Assembly: GCA_964512645.1 (NCBI GenBank)
Contig: CAZEJS010000019.1
Coordinates: 1-56,437, forward strand
Direction of reading: 5' to 3'
Length of the DNA: 56,437 nt
Source: CAZEJS01 sp964512645
Lineage (GTDB): Bacteria > Actinomycetota > Geothermincolia > Fen-727 > Anoxymicrobiaceae
Made by a program: the position numbers and the translations under genes. The notes under the pieces were generated by a model. That model was not told the origin of the DNA, made no database searches, and saw only the letters and a list, made by a program, of their open reading frames with translations. Shown one piece after another: positions 43,804-52,324 of this stretch. Every line of letters begins with the position of its first letter. Positions within the stretch are counted from its first letter, which is position 1.

Positions 43804-43918
43804 GGGCGCAGGTGCAGGTCACGGGCTGCGAAGTGCGAAGAATAGATAAGCCCGTGCAGCTGGCAGGCCGGGCTTGAGGAGGTCATACGCGCCAGGCCCC
43901 GATTGCGGGAGGTCAGTC

Positions 43919-44203
43919 ATGGCAAGTTGCGAGGAGTGTGGGAAGGCGATGGATCCCGGGGACGAAATCTGTCCCGCTTGCGGCTACGCCCCGGGGCCGC
44001 AGACTATCACCGATATGCCGAAAACGAAGATCTGGAAGCGGAAGAAGAAAACGAAAGACATCGAGAAGCCGTTGAAGCTGCGAAACGTTACTTGCGAGAA
44101 CTGCCGTACGCCTATTCCCGGCAACACCAACCTCTGTCCCAAGTGCGGGCTCGCGCCCGGTCCCCAGGCCTGGACGGACCTTCCGGGGATGAAAGACAAG
44201 TAG
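43919..44203 (+). CDS. tandemly duplicated zinc-ribbon protein
   Basis: 94 aa from ATG 43919, preceded by GGGAGG. Two near-repeats fill it: CEECGKAMDPGDEICPACG with YAPGPQTITDMP (4-35), and CENCRTPIPGNTNLCPKCG with LAPGPQAWTDLPG (60-92). They are joined by a lysine-rich linker (KTKIWKRKKKTKD). Each repeat has four cysteines for one zinc and the same APGPQxxTDxP tail. No known family is recalled. It is 14 bases from the next zinc-ribbon gene and probably cotranscribed. Confidence 0.8.
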   Translation: MASCEECGKAMDPGDEICPACGYAPGPQTITDMPKTKIWKRKKKTKDIEKPLKLRNVTCENCRTPIPGNTNLCPKCGLAPGPQAWTDLPGMKDK

Positions 44204-44217
44204 AAAGGGAAAGAGAC

Positions 44218-44832
44218 ATGGCAGAATGCCCGAAATGCGGAGCAGCGCTCCCCGAAGGTGTCTCGTTTTGCCCGAACTGCGGCAGCAGCGTGGGTGATGC
44301 CGCCGTGCGGACGGCGCCACCTGCCGCCCCGGCCCCCCACGCCGCCCCCGGCCTTCAGCCCGGCGCAGAGGTCGCTCCCCCTCCGGCGCCGCCCGGAAAA
44401 CCGGCGAGAAAAGGCATGCCGAGAGGACTCAAGGTGGGATTGATAATCTCGCTTGTCGTGGTTCTGCTCGTCGTTGTGGGCATCGTCGTCGGGGTGCTCG
44501 CGCTCGTCAAGGTCGTGAGCGCGCCGGCGGATGTGGCGAACAGTTACGTCAGGGCGATTAACGCCGGGAACATGAACGAGGCATACTCGTACCTGTCGAC
44601 TTATACCAGGAGTACGGAGAGTCTGTCCGGGTTCAAGTCGAAGCTGGGTCCGTTCGAGGGTAACATCTCGAAGTACAACACCCAGAGCGTAAACGTCCGC
44701 AGTGGAGGAACCGCCATCGTGGAGATGGACCTGGCCTTCAGTGACGGCAGCAGTGACACCTGGAAGATGAAGCTGGTAAAAGAGGGCGGCAAGTGGAAGA
44801 TACAGGCGGTGAACCCGGAGTCATCTTCATGA
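44218..44832 (+). CDS. zinc-ribbon membrane-anchored protein
   Basis: 204 aa from ATG 44218, with AAGGGAAAG upstream. Residues 4-22 are a zinc ribbon (CPKCGAALPEGVSFCPNCG), then a Pro/Ala linker, one membrane helix at about 75-100 (LIISLVVVLLVVVGIVVGVL) and an exported domain of about 100 residues. The outer part (YVRAINAGNMNEAYSYLS) looks like the DUF4878/NTF2-like family. The stop overlaps that of the opposite gene in TCATGA. Confidence 0.8.
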   Translation: MAECPKCGAALPEGVSFCPNCGSSVGDAAVRTAPPAAPAPHAAPGLQPGAEVAPPPAPPGKPARKGMPRGLKVGLIISLVVVLLVVVGIVVGVLALVKVVSAPADVANSYVRAINAGNMNEAYSYLSTYTRSTESLSGFKSKLGPFEGNISKYNTQSVNVRSGGTAIVEMDLAFSDGSSDTWKMKLVKEGGKWKIQAVNPESSS

Positions 44833-46038
44833 AACGACCCGGATGCGTCTGGGCGACAGCACCCTGGGGGCGCCCCTGAGAAAGAGTTCGCCCACCATCG
44901 AACGTGCTCGGGCCAGATTGCGGCGGGGCAAGGGCTTTCCCAGCGCTTCGGCGACCAGCTCGTTCAAGTGCCACACGCCGATGATGAACGGCGTGAGCTG
45001 GGTCCCGACCGAGAAGAGCAGGTCGCAGGAGTTGCAGTAGACCACCAGACGCTCCGCGCCGGTCGCCCTGGCTTCGCGAAGGCGCCTCACGGTTCCGAGC
45101 GTCATGTCGAGAGGGTTGAACCTGGAAGCGCCGTGGCCAAGCCCGCAGCAGAGGGACAGCTCGCCGGTGTGGGCCATCTCGACCACCTCGCAGCCCATGT
45201 GCTCCAGCAGCCTGCGCTGGGTGGCCCTCATGTCCGGTCCCAGGACCTTGGAGTGGCAGGGGTCGTGGACCGTGACCTTCAAACCCTTCAATTTATTGCG
45301 CACGTCGAGTTCGCCGGAGAATATGCGGCGCGCCAGGACGTCGCCGAAGTAGGATATCTCGAACCCGAAGTCGGCGCGGAAATGGCGCGGCAGGACGTTG
45401 GAGAGGATGTTGTAGCAGGCCTGGCAGTACGCGATCACGTGGGGGATATCGGTCTCCGCGTACAACGCGGAGAGAGTGGACGCGATCGTTGACACCTTGT
45501 CGAAAACACCCATGCGGTAGTAAACCTCTCCGCAGCACAGGTCTTTGCGCCCGAACACCGGGAGCCCGCCAAGAAGGTCGTCCGAGGCCAGGTACGGCAT
45601 TATCTGGAGGTTGCACCCGGCGAACACCGCCCCTCCCGAAAGCTCCGGCCGGGAAAGATCCGCCCACATGGAGAGCAGGGCGGCTTCTTCGCAGGGGAGC
45701 CTTTCCATGACCTTGTGCCACGCGTTGCCGGACTCCAGCGGCATCACCATAGAAGCACGTACGGGGACGCCGCGGGCGCGCGACCGCTCGAACCACCGGT
45801 AGAGGATGAGTCCGTAAGGGTTCGCCTCCCGGGGGCACAGCGCGCTGCAGGTCATGCAGGTGCTGCAGCGCCGGAGGACCTCGCGGGTGGCAGAACTTTC
45901 CGTTCCCGCGGCAAGCTCGGCCAGTGTGCCGGCGGGGTCGTCGATCCGCCCGGACAGCTCGGGGCAGAGCCTCAGGCAGTCACCGCACAGGTCGCACGCC
46001 TCTGAGTCGAAAAAGTCGCCGAGATCGATTTCCCTCAT
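44827..46038 (-). CDS. GlpC/HdrD-like Fe-S oxidoreductase
   Basis: 403 aa from ATG 46038, with GGGAGGCACC upstream. Two ferredoxin-type clusters lie at the N-terminus (CDLCGDCLRLCP and CSTCMTCSALCP). Two CCG domains follow: C-x25-CC-x35-CQAC (the first spacing is shorter than in HdrB) and C-x35-CC with CNSC. This is the order of GlpC, LldE or HdrD, subunits that pass electrons between dehydrogenases and thiols or quinones. No flavoprotein partner is adjacent. The MFS transporter gene lies 128 bases upstream on the same strand. Confidence 0.85.
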   Translation of the reverse strand: MREIDLGDFFDSEACDLCGDCLRLCPELSGRIDDPAGTLAELAAGTESSATREVLRRCSTCMTCSALCPREANPYGLILYRWFERSRARGVPVRASMVMPLESGNAWHKVMERLPCEEAALLSMWADLSRPELSGGAVFAGCNLQIMPYLASDDLLGGLPVFGRKDLCCGEVYYRMGVFDKVSTIASTLSALYAETDIPHVIAYCQACYNILSNVLPRHFRADFGFEISYFGDVLARRIFSGELDVRNKLKGLKVTVHDPCHSKVLGPDMRATQRRLLEHMGCEVVEMAHTGELSLCCGLGHGASRFNPLDMTLGTVRRLREARATGAERLVVYCNSCDLLFSVGTQLTPFIIGVWHLNELVAEALGKPLPRRNLARARSMVGELFLRGAPRVLSPRRIRVVS

Positions 46039-46166
46039 GGTGCCTCCCGGAATCGAATACCTTGAAGCTTAACACGAGCCGCGGGGCGGCGCGGGAGAGA
46101 GACGGATTTCGGTGAACGAGGACCACTCGCCTCCAACGTGCGCGCCGCATCCGGCCTCCCCGTCAT

Positions 46167-47378
46167 CTATTCGGCTTCGGCGACGGTGGAGTGGCCAACC
46201 GTGGCAGGGGCGAGGGTTGTTCTGGTCCGGAGCAGGTACAGGCATCCCAGCACGCCGAGCAGGGGCAGGCAGATCGACCACATCCCGGCGACCCGGCCGG
46301 CGAACTGGTTTATCAGTCCGACGAAGTACGGGAGAACGGCGCCTCCCGCCGCCCCGGCGGCGACGAATATGGAGAACACGGCGGAGGAGACACCCGCCGG
46401 AAACAACGCCACGTAACCGGTCAGAAACGGGTAGATGCCGGAGTAGAAGACTCCTACGAGCGGGTAGAGTACGATGGCGGCCGTCTTTGACCCGGAGAGA
46501 GGGGCCGCGAAGAGGGTGATGAACGACGCGGCGCTCAGGAAAACGAGGATTCTAAAAGGGTCGACGCGCCCCGAGAGGTACGCGCAGGTCCACCTTCCCA
46601 GCGTGAGGCCGGCCCACAGGCCGGAGAGCACCCAGTGAGCGGAGTGGAGCGGGACTGCGTACTCATTGTGGAGGAACGTTATCAGCCACATGGAGACGGC
46701 GCTCTCGGCTGCGATGTACAGCAGCAAGGCGAACAGGAGGCCGTAGAAGAGTCCACTGTCGAACCCCGCGATCACTTCCAGTGTCTTCCGGGAAAGTCTG
46801 TCCACGCCTTCCAGTTCCTCGAAAGGGGCCAGGAGAAGGGGGACGGAGAGGGGCAGGACCAGGAGTGCGGGCGCAAGATAGGCCCAACGCCAGTTAGCGG
46901 GATGACCGCCTACAATGAGACCGCTGAGGATGGGGCCAGCGAGCACGCCGAGTGCGAAGAACGCGTAAAGCTTGCTCTGTTCCCTGTGGCTGGCCTCCCC
47001 GCAGGTTCGGGTTACGTAAATACCAGGGAAGGCGATGAGGATACCGTTGGCGAAGCCAACCGCCATCAGGAAGACCAGCAGAAGCGGGTACCACGGTGAC
47101 AGCGAGGCGGCCAGCAGTGCGACGGAGAGGACGGCGACCTGTGAGACCGCGATCCGCCTGACACTGTACCGCCTGGCGAGGAAGGTTATGGAAAGTATTC
47201 CCAGGACCCCGCCCAGGAAATAAGAGACCTGCAGAAGGCCGCCGAGGCTCTCCCGAAAGTGGAAGTGCTTCATCACGCTTTCGACGGTCGAGGGCGCAAG
47301 GAGCAGCACCATGCCGGGCACGACCATCATAGGATAGAAGGCTTTTACCGGTCCGGGCGTCCTGTTGTGATCGAGCAT
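46167..47378 (-). CDS. MFS transporter
   Basis: 403 aa with about 12 hydrophobic segments, and a conserved loop between helices 2 and 3 (ITFLARRYSVRRI). ATG 47378 follows GGCAAAGCG weakly. It is a single-protein carrier in the cytoplasmic membrane; sugar or acid transport is typical of its branch but the substrate cannot be read. It lies between the HdrD-like gene and a small membrane protein, all on the strand opposite to the glycyl radical cluster, and may supply that cluster's substrate. Confidence 0.88.
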   Translation of the reverse strand: MLDHNRTPGPVKAFYPMMVVPGMVLLLAPSTVESVMKHFHFRESLGGLLQVSYFLGGVLGILSITFLARRYSVRRIAVSQVAVLSVALLAASLSPWYPLLLVFLMAVGFANGILIAFPGIYVTRTCGEASHREQSKLYAFFALGVLAGPILSGLIVGGHPANWRWAYLAPALLVLPLSVPLLLAPFEELEGVDRLSRKTLEVIAGFDSGLFYGLLFALLLYIAAESAVSMWLITFLHNEYAVPLHSAHWVLSGLWAGLTLGRWTCAYLSGRVDPFRILVFLSAASFITLFAAPLSGSKTAAIVLYPLVGVFYSGIYPFLTGYVALFPAGVSSAVFSIFVAAGAAGGAVLPYFVGLINQFAGRVAGMWSICLPLLGVLGCLYLLRTRTTLAPATVGHSTVAEAE

Positions 47379-47486
47379 CGCTTTGCCTCCAGCCGAGCGA
47401 GGGCAAGCATGATTATAAACCCTGGGTGAAGCGGGGCCGCTGTCGCCTGTTGTCCGCCGCCGGCGTCCGGGAGTAGAGCGCCAGTT

Positions 47487-47918
47487 TCACTCCCCGGCGA
47501 AAGAATCCCTGTTCTTCCAGAGAAGCGCCAGCGTGGATGATCCAAGAACGGCGGTCCAGAGGTGGATGACCAGCATCTGCGCACGGTCGCCGTTCAGCGG
47601 CCAGTATTTCCCGTTCTCGAGGGAGTAGAGGATATCCATCAGGGCCAGGAACATCATCGCGCTCCCGGCCGCTATCCCGGAGAAGAAGCCGCGCTGGTTC
47701 ATCTTCAGGAGGTTGGGGGCGGCTACCAGCGCCGTGGCGATCATCCAGGAGTCGGCCAGTGGGAAAGAGCGCTCGAAGGCCTCGTCCTGTTCCGTTTCCG
47801 TCGCTTCGATCTTCCCCGAGAAGAAGAGGATCCAGAAAAGCGCGGTTGCCAGGGCGGTGAAAGCCAGCAGGCCGCTCAGGGCGGTAATGGCAGCAGGCCT
47901 CCTGTCATCGGAATCCAT
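47487..47918 (-). CDS. small four-helix membrane protein
   Basis: 143 aa from ATG 47918, which has GGAGGTG five bases upstream. Four hydrophobic stretches are visible (TALSGLLAFTALATALFW, a stretch near 68-80, GSAMMFLALMDILYS and HLWTAVLGSSTLALLW). An outside loop holds many acidic residues. I do not recognise a firm family. It is transcribed away from the glycyl radical enzyme gene. The frame is open to 48002, but the part before 47918 covers the promoter. Confidence 0.75.
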   Translation of the reverse strand: MDSDDRRPAAITALSGLLAFTALATALFWILFFSGKIEATETEQDEAFERSFPLADSWMIATALVAAPNLLKMNQRGFFSGIAAGSAMMFLALMDILYSLENGKYWPLNGDRAQMLVIHLWTAVLGSSTLALLWKNRDSFAGE

Positions 47919-47952
47919 TTGCACCTCCACGTCGTTGGTGTTTCGTACAAGG

Positions 47953-47994
47953 AATATATTTCTTTGAGGCTGCGCGGGCAACAGCCGGTTGCCC
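47953..47994 (-). promoter_or_regulatory. promoter and inverted-repeat operator between divergent genes
   Basis: Reverse strand TTGCCC (47976-47981), 17 bases, TATATT (47953-47958). The -35 lies inside a perfect repeat GGGCAAC-5-GTTGCCC (47976-47994), a plausible repressor site for the divergent genes. Confidence 0.5.
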
Positions 47995-48022
47995 ATGCTC
48001 AAGGTATCCCCCGGGCCTGCTG

Positions 48023-48031
48023 TGATATATT
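48023..48031 (+). promoter_or_regulatory. extended -10 promoter for the glycyl radical enzyme cluster
   Basis: TGA-TATATT about 45 bases before ATG 48077. The -35 is weak. The inverted repeat is about 30 bases upstream of it. Confidence 0.5.
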
Positions 48032-48076
48032 TGGTTCGAACGTGCGCGAGCCGGTCTTCCAGACGGAGGTGTCGAG

Positions 48077-50473
48077 ATGCCTGAGACGTGCGCGCTTTCC
48101 AGCGAAGAGCTCTGGAACCCTTCCTCGGAGCTTCCTCGAAGGGTGGCGGGACTCCGAGAAGAGTATGTGAACATCCAGCAGCGCGACCACTTCCGCAACG
48201 AGATCATGCCCTTTACCACGGGAACACCCTGGGACACCATGTGGTCGCCGGCCCTCTGGGGCGTAGTGCCCGACCTGGCCCCGTTCGGGCCGGCTTTCAT
48301 GGAGACGCTGCCGATGGCGGCTACGAAGGTGGAACTCCCTGATGGCTTCTGGGCGATGCCCCACATCAAGCGTGTCGCGACGTTCTTCAAGGAGGTGGTG
48401 TCCGGGTACCTTCCCGTGCAGATACTGGAGGGAGAGCTGATTGTCGGCGCGCAGTTCAACACCGCCATGTCCCGCGCTCAGAACAGGTCGGAGGCCCGCC
48501 GGTGGTCGAAGCTCACCGGTAAATGGATGAAAGGAATAGCTTTCCTCAACTCCCACGGCATGGGCAACGCCGGGGCGACGCCGGGCCACCTCATCCCGGA
48601 TTACGAGCGGGCCTTGAAGATTGGGCTCGACGGCCTCGTCGAATATTTCCAGGAGCTGAAGAACGGTGCGGCGGACCGCGAGCACCGGGAGTTTCTCGAG
48701 GCCCTGATAATCTGCTGCGAAGGCGCTTCCGAGCTTTCCGGGCGCTATGCGGCCGAAGCCCGAAGGCTGGCCGCAGGGTCCGACGACCCGGCAAGGCGAG
48801 GGGAGCTCGAGGAGATGGCCCGTATCTGCGAGAAGGTGCCGGCCTCCCCGCCGGACACGTTCCACGAGGCGCTCCAGGCGCTCTGGTTCCTGCACATGAT
48901 GGTAATGGTGCAGGAGTCGTACCCGGGCCCGGGGCTTTCACCGGGAAGGATTGACCAGTACCTCTACCCCTACTACTCCAGGGACCTCGCCGAAGGGCGC
49001 CTCACGCGCGAGGAGGCTAAAGAGCTGCTGGAATGCTTCTGGATAAAGCCCAACTACGCTTACGATTTCATTTGGAGGGTCGGGAGGACCAGGGGCATAA
49101 CAAGCGGTTACGGCCAGCTTGTAACCATCGGGGGTACGGGCCCCGACGGGGAGGACGCTTCTAACGAACTGACGTGGTTGATCCTCGAGGTGATCGAGGA
49201 GATGAACCTGCTCGAGCCCAAGCCCAACGTGCGCCTTCACCGCAACACTCCCGACGATCTTCTCTTGCGGGTTGCCGAGATGCTGGCCAGGGCCCAGGGC
49301 GCGCCGTTCCTGCTCAACTTCGACGAGAACTCCATCGAGGCGTTGCGCTGGCAGGGGCTTCCTGAAGAGAGGCTCTGGAACTACGCCCCGGTGGGGTGCC
49401 TGGAGAATACGCTCCAGGGAAACGACAGGTCGGGGACGGTCGACGTGAACGTGAACCTCGCCAAGGCGGTGGAGATGACCCTCTTCGACGGAAAGGACCT
49501 GGAAACTGGCGACAGGATCGGTCCCCGCACCGGCGACCCCACCACCTTCAAGAGCTGGGAGGAGTTCAGGAGCGCGTTCGAGAGACAGCTTCTGGCCCTC
49601 CTCCAGCGGTTCATCGATTTCTACGACTTCTGTGACGACCTGCGGAGGAAATACGAGCCTACCCCCTACCTCTCGGTGCTGGTCGGGGGCTGCGCCGAGT
49701 CCGGCCGTGACGTCACCGACGCCGGCCCGGAGCACAACTACGTGACCGTAGAGGGAGTCGCCTTCGCCACCGCCGCCGATTCGCTGAGCGCGGTGAAGAA
49801 GCTGGTGTTCGAGCAGGAGGCCATTTCGATGGCCGACCTGATAGCGGCGATAGAGGACAACTACGAGGGGCACGAGAGGATCAGGCAGATGCTGACCAAC
49901 AAGGCCCCGAAATACGGGAACGACGACGACGAGGCCGACGCCATGGCGCGCTACCTCTCGAGGTTGTGGACCGAGGAGGTTTTCAGGCACAAAACGCCCA
50001 GCGGGCGGCGCTACCGGGGCGGCTACCTCTCCTGGAACTACTGGATCGCCTACGCGCCGACCACCGCCGCGACACCGGACGGACGCCGGAGGGGCACCTA
50101 CCTGTCCAACGGCATGTGCCCGGTCGACGGAGCGGACAGGAACGGTCCCACGGCGGTGGCCTGCTCGGTGGGGAAGCTGGGGCTCGAGAGCGCCCCCAAC
50201 GGTGATTCGCACACGATATCTTTCAGCCCCTCGATGCTCAGGGGCGAAGAGCGAGTGGAGAAGCTCGCGTCGTACCTGAGGGCGTACGGGGAAAAGGGCG
50301 GGACCGCTCTACAGGTGAACATCATCGATCCCGAGACCCTGAAAAAGGCGCAGGATTCCCCGGAGGAGTACGTTAACCTCCTGGTGAGGGTCACCGGGTA
50401 CAACGCCTACTTCGTGATGCTGGGCAAGGAGATACAGGATGAGATCATCGCCCGCGAGTCGCACCGGCTCTGA
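48077..50473 (+). CDS. glycyl radical enzyme (PFL-like, substrate unknown)
   Basis: 798 aa. A PFL-type barrel runs to about 650 and the glycyl radical domain ends the protein. The active-site Cys is C441 in VGCLENTLQG, with Glu two residues on (Cys-x-Glu, as in eliminases and decarboxylases, not the CC of true pyruvate formate-lyase). The radical Gly is G774 in RVTGYNAYF. The Cys loop GCLEN differs from the GCVEP of diol and choline lyases. The activase gene overlaps by 35 bases. I cannot name the substrate. ATG 48077 has GGAGGTG upstream. An oxygen-sensitive radical is expected, so anaerobic metabolism. Confidence 0.9.
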   Translation: MPETCALSSEELWNPSSELPRRVAGLREEYVNIQQRDHFRNEIMPFTTGTPWDTMWSPALWGVVPDLAPFGPAFMETLPMAATKVELPDGFWAMPHIKRVATFFKEVVSGYLPVQILEGELIVGAQFNTAMSRAQNRSEARRWSKLTGKWMKGIAFLNSHGMGNAGATPGHLIPDYERALKIGLDGLVEYFQELKNGAADREHREFLEALIICCEGASELSGRYAAEARRLAAGSDDPARRGELEEMARICEKVPASPPDTFHEALQALWFLHMMVMVQESYPGPGLSPGRIDQYLYPYYSRDLAEGRLTREEAKELLECFWIKPNYAYDFIWRVGRTRGITSGYGQLVTIGGTGPDGEDASNELTWLILEVIEEMNLLEPKPNVRLHRNTPDDLLLRVAEMLARAQGAPFLLNFDENSIEALRWQGLPEERLWNYAPVGCLENTLQGNDRSGTVDVNVNLAKAVEMTLFDGKDLETGDRIGPRTGDPTTFKSWEEFRSAFERQLLALLQRFIDFYDFCDDLRRKYEPTPYLSVLVGGCAESGRDVTDAGPEHNYVTVEGVAFATAADSLSAVKKLVFEQEAISMADLIAAIEDNYEGHERIRQMLTNKAPKYGNDDDEADAMARYLSRLWTEEVFRHKTPSGRRYRGGYLSWNYWIAYAPTTAATPDGRRRGTYLSNGMCPVDGADRNGPTAVACSVGKLGLESAPNGDSHTISFSPSMLRGEERVEKLASYLRAYGEKGGTALQVNIIDPETLKKAQDSPEEYVNLLVRVTGYNAYFVMLGKEIQDEIIARESHRL

Positions 50474-51425
50474 GGACGCGTGTCCCGAGGCGGGCGGTGC
50501 GACCGGGACGATCTTCAACGTCCAGCGTTTCTCCATTGAAGATGGGCCAGGCATACGCACAACCGTCTTCATGAAAGGCTGTCCGCTCCGTTGCGTCTGG
50601 TGCCACAACCCCGAGGGACTGTCGCGCGCGAAGCAGTTGATGTGGTTCGATGTCCGCTGCATCGGCGCCCGCGACTGCTTGAGCGCCTGTGAGAAGGGGG
50701 CACTCGAGCTGACCCCCGGAGGGATGTCGATAGACCGCGAGCGCTGCGACGGATGCGGCAGGTGCCAGGAGGCGTGCCCCGCCGGCGCCATAGAGGTCGT
50801 GGGAAGGGAGATCACGGCATCCGAGGTCTTCGAGGAGGTACTGCGGGACGAGGCCTTCTACAGGAACTCGGGGGGAGGGCTCACCGTCTCCGGGGGAGAG
50901 CCTGCGCAGCAGCCGGCATTCGCCGAAGCCCTGATGAGGATGGCCCGGGAGGCCGGGATACATGTCGCGCTCGACACCTGCGGGTACGCCTCCGGCGAGG
51001 TGCTTTCGAGACTGCTGGGGCACTGCGACATGGTACTGCTGGACCTCAAGGTGATGGACCCCGATAGGCACCGCGAGCTGACCGGGGTTCCACTGGAGCC
51101 CGTGCTCGAAAGCGCGAGGCTGATCACGCGGTCGGGAAAACCCCTGTGGGTGAGGACGCCTGTCGTGCCCGGGTGCACCGACACCGAGGACGGAATAAGA
51201 GAGATCGCCGGCTTCGTGGCCGGTGAGCTCGCGACGGTCCGGAGGTGGGACCTCCTTCCCTTCAACAACACCTGCGAGCCCAAGTACCGGAGGCTGGGCC
51301 TGGAGTGGGGCTTCGATGACGCCCCGCTCATCGGAAAGGCGAAGATGGAATCCCTGGCCGCTGCGGCGGAGGAGGCCGGGTGCAGGGTTGAGTGGTCCGG
51401 GTTGACAGGCGGCGACGGCGACTGA
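50439..51425 (+). CDS. glycyl radical enzyme activase (radical SAM)
   Basis: 328 aa from ATG 50439, with AAGGAG before it and the start inside the preceding gene. The radical-SAM cluster is C48xxxC52xxC55 (CPLRCVWC). A ferredoxin insert with CIGARDC...C and CDGCGRCQEACP follows, giving two further clusters as in activases of diol-type enzymes. The GGEP strand (VSGGEPAQQP) binds SAM. It makes the glycyl radical on its overlapping partner. Confidence 0.95.
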   Translation: MRSSPASRTGSEDACPEAGGATGTIFNVQRFSIEDGPGIRTTVFMKGCPLRCVWCHNPEGLSRAKQLMWFDVRCIGARDCLSACEKGALELTPGGMSIDRERCDGCGRCQEACPAGAIEVVGREITASEVFEEVLRDEAFYRNSGGGLTVSGGEPAQQPAFAEALMRMAREAGIHVALDTCGYASGEVLSRLLGHCDMVLLDLKVMDPDRHRELTGVPLEPVLESARLITRSGKPLWVRTPVVPGCTDTEDGIREIAGFVAGELATVRRWDLLPFNNTCEPKYRRLGLEWGFDDAPLIGKAKMESLAAAAEEAGCRVEWSGLTGGDGD

Positions 51426-51439
51426 AGGAGGAGGTCCCA

Positions 51440-52288
51440 TTGGAGCTCGTCAGTGACAGAACGGGAAGCGGCCGGACCGTCGGGCTCCCGCCCGCGGCCA
51501 TGCGCGTGTACCGACTGGAGGAGTGCGCAAAATTTCTGGCGACCGCCTCGCTCGACGGCGTCCCCAACGTGGCCCTGATAGTCAGCCAGACCCCCGTGGA
51601 TGACGGAAAGGTTATCTTCGGCGAATTCATGATGGTCAAGACCCAGGCGAACCTGGAAGCGAACCCCAGGATTGCCAGTATCGCCATCAGCGAGAAGCTG
51701 GAGATGGGGGGTTTCAAGGGAGACGTCACGGAATGGTCCAGCAGCGGGGAATACATAGACATCATAAACAGCATCCCGTTCTTCAGGTACAACGCCTACG
51801 CCGGGATCCACAACGTCGCCACCTGCGTTATCAGGGAACTGCTCCCGCTTCCCGCGAAGGTTCCCATGCTGCGGGTTGGCGCTGAATACCTGGCGATGAG
51901 GACGATGGGGCGCATCGGGCACGCGAGGTCTGTCGGCGGGGTGGTCACTCCGGCGGCGATTCGCAGGAGGTTCGACGGGATAATGTCGGTGAAAGTGCTC
52001 GCGTACGTGGGCAGCGACGGCTACCCGAGCGTGGTGCCCGTTTTCGGCGTCCGGTTCAGGACTCCCGGGGAGCTGCGCTTCAAGCTTTCCGGGTACAACA
52101 GGCCGGCCTGGGACCTCGAGCCCGGCGCCAGGGTGGCCCTCAACGTCCTGACCCTGGACCTGGTCACATACCAGGTGAAGGGAACGCTTATGCGTTTCGA
52201 TAGTGCCATGGGGTTGCGAACCGGGGTGGTCAGGATCGACGAGGCCTACTCGTGCGTGCCGCCGCTGGTGGGAGAGAGGGTGGCATAG
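51440..52288 (+). CDS. pyridoxamine-phosphate-oxidase-like FMN-binding protein
   Basis: 282 aa starting at TTG 51440, with GGAGGAGG five bases upstream. A PNPOx-like split barrel is seen at 20-110 (FLATASLDGVPNVALIVSQ, FGEFMMVKTQANLEANP), which in the family binds FMN or F420. A second, similar barrel may follow (KVLAYVGSDGYPSVVPVFG). No membrane helix. It lies 14 bases after the activase gene, so the same transcript is likely. Role in the pathway is unknown; redox of the product is possible. Confidence 0.75.
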   Translation: MELVSDRTGSGRTVGLPPAAMRVYRLEECAKFLATASLDGVPNVALIVSQTPVDDGKVIFGEFMMVKTQANLEANPRIASIAISEKLEMGGFKGDVTEWSSSGEYIDIINSIPFFRYNAYAGIHNVATCVIRELLPLPAKVPMLRVGAEYLAMRTMGRIGHARSVGGVVTPAAIRRRFDGIMSVKVLAYVGSDGYPSVVPVFGVRFRTPGELRFKLSGYNRPAWDLEPGARVALNVLTLDLVTYQVKGTLMRFDSAMGLRTGVVRIDEAYSCVPPLVGERVA

Positions 52289-52324
52289 AGGTTCCTGGTG
52301 CATCCGGCAGCCGGGGGTTGATTC

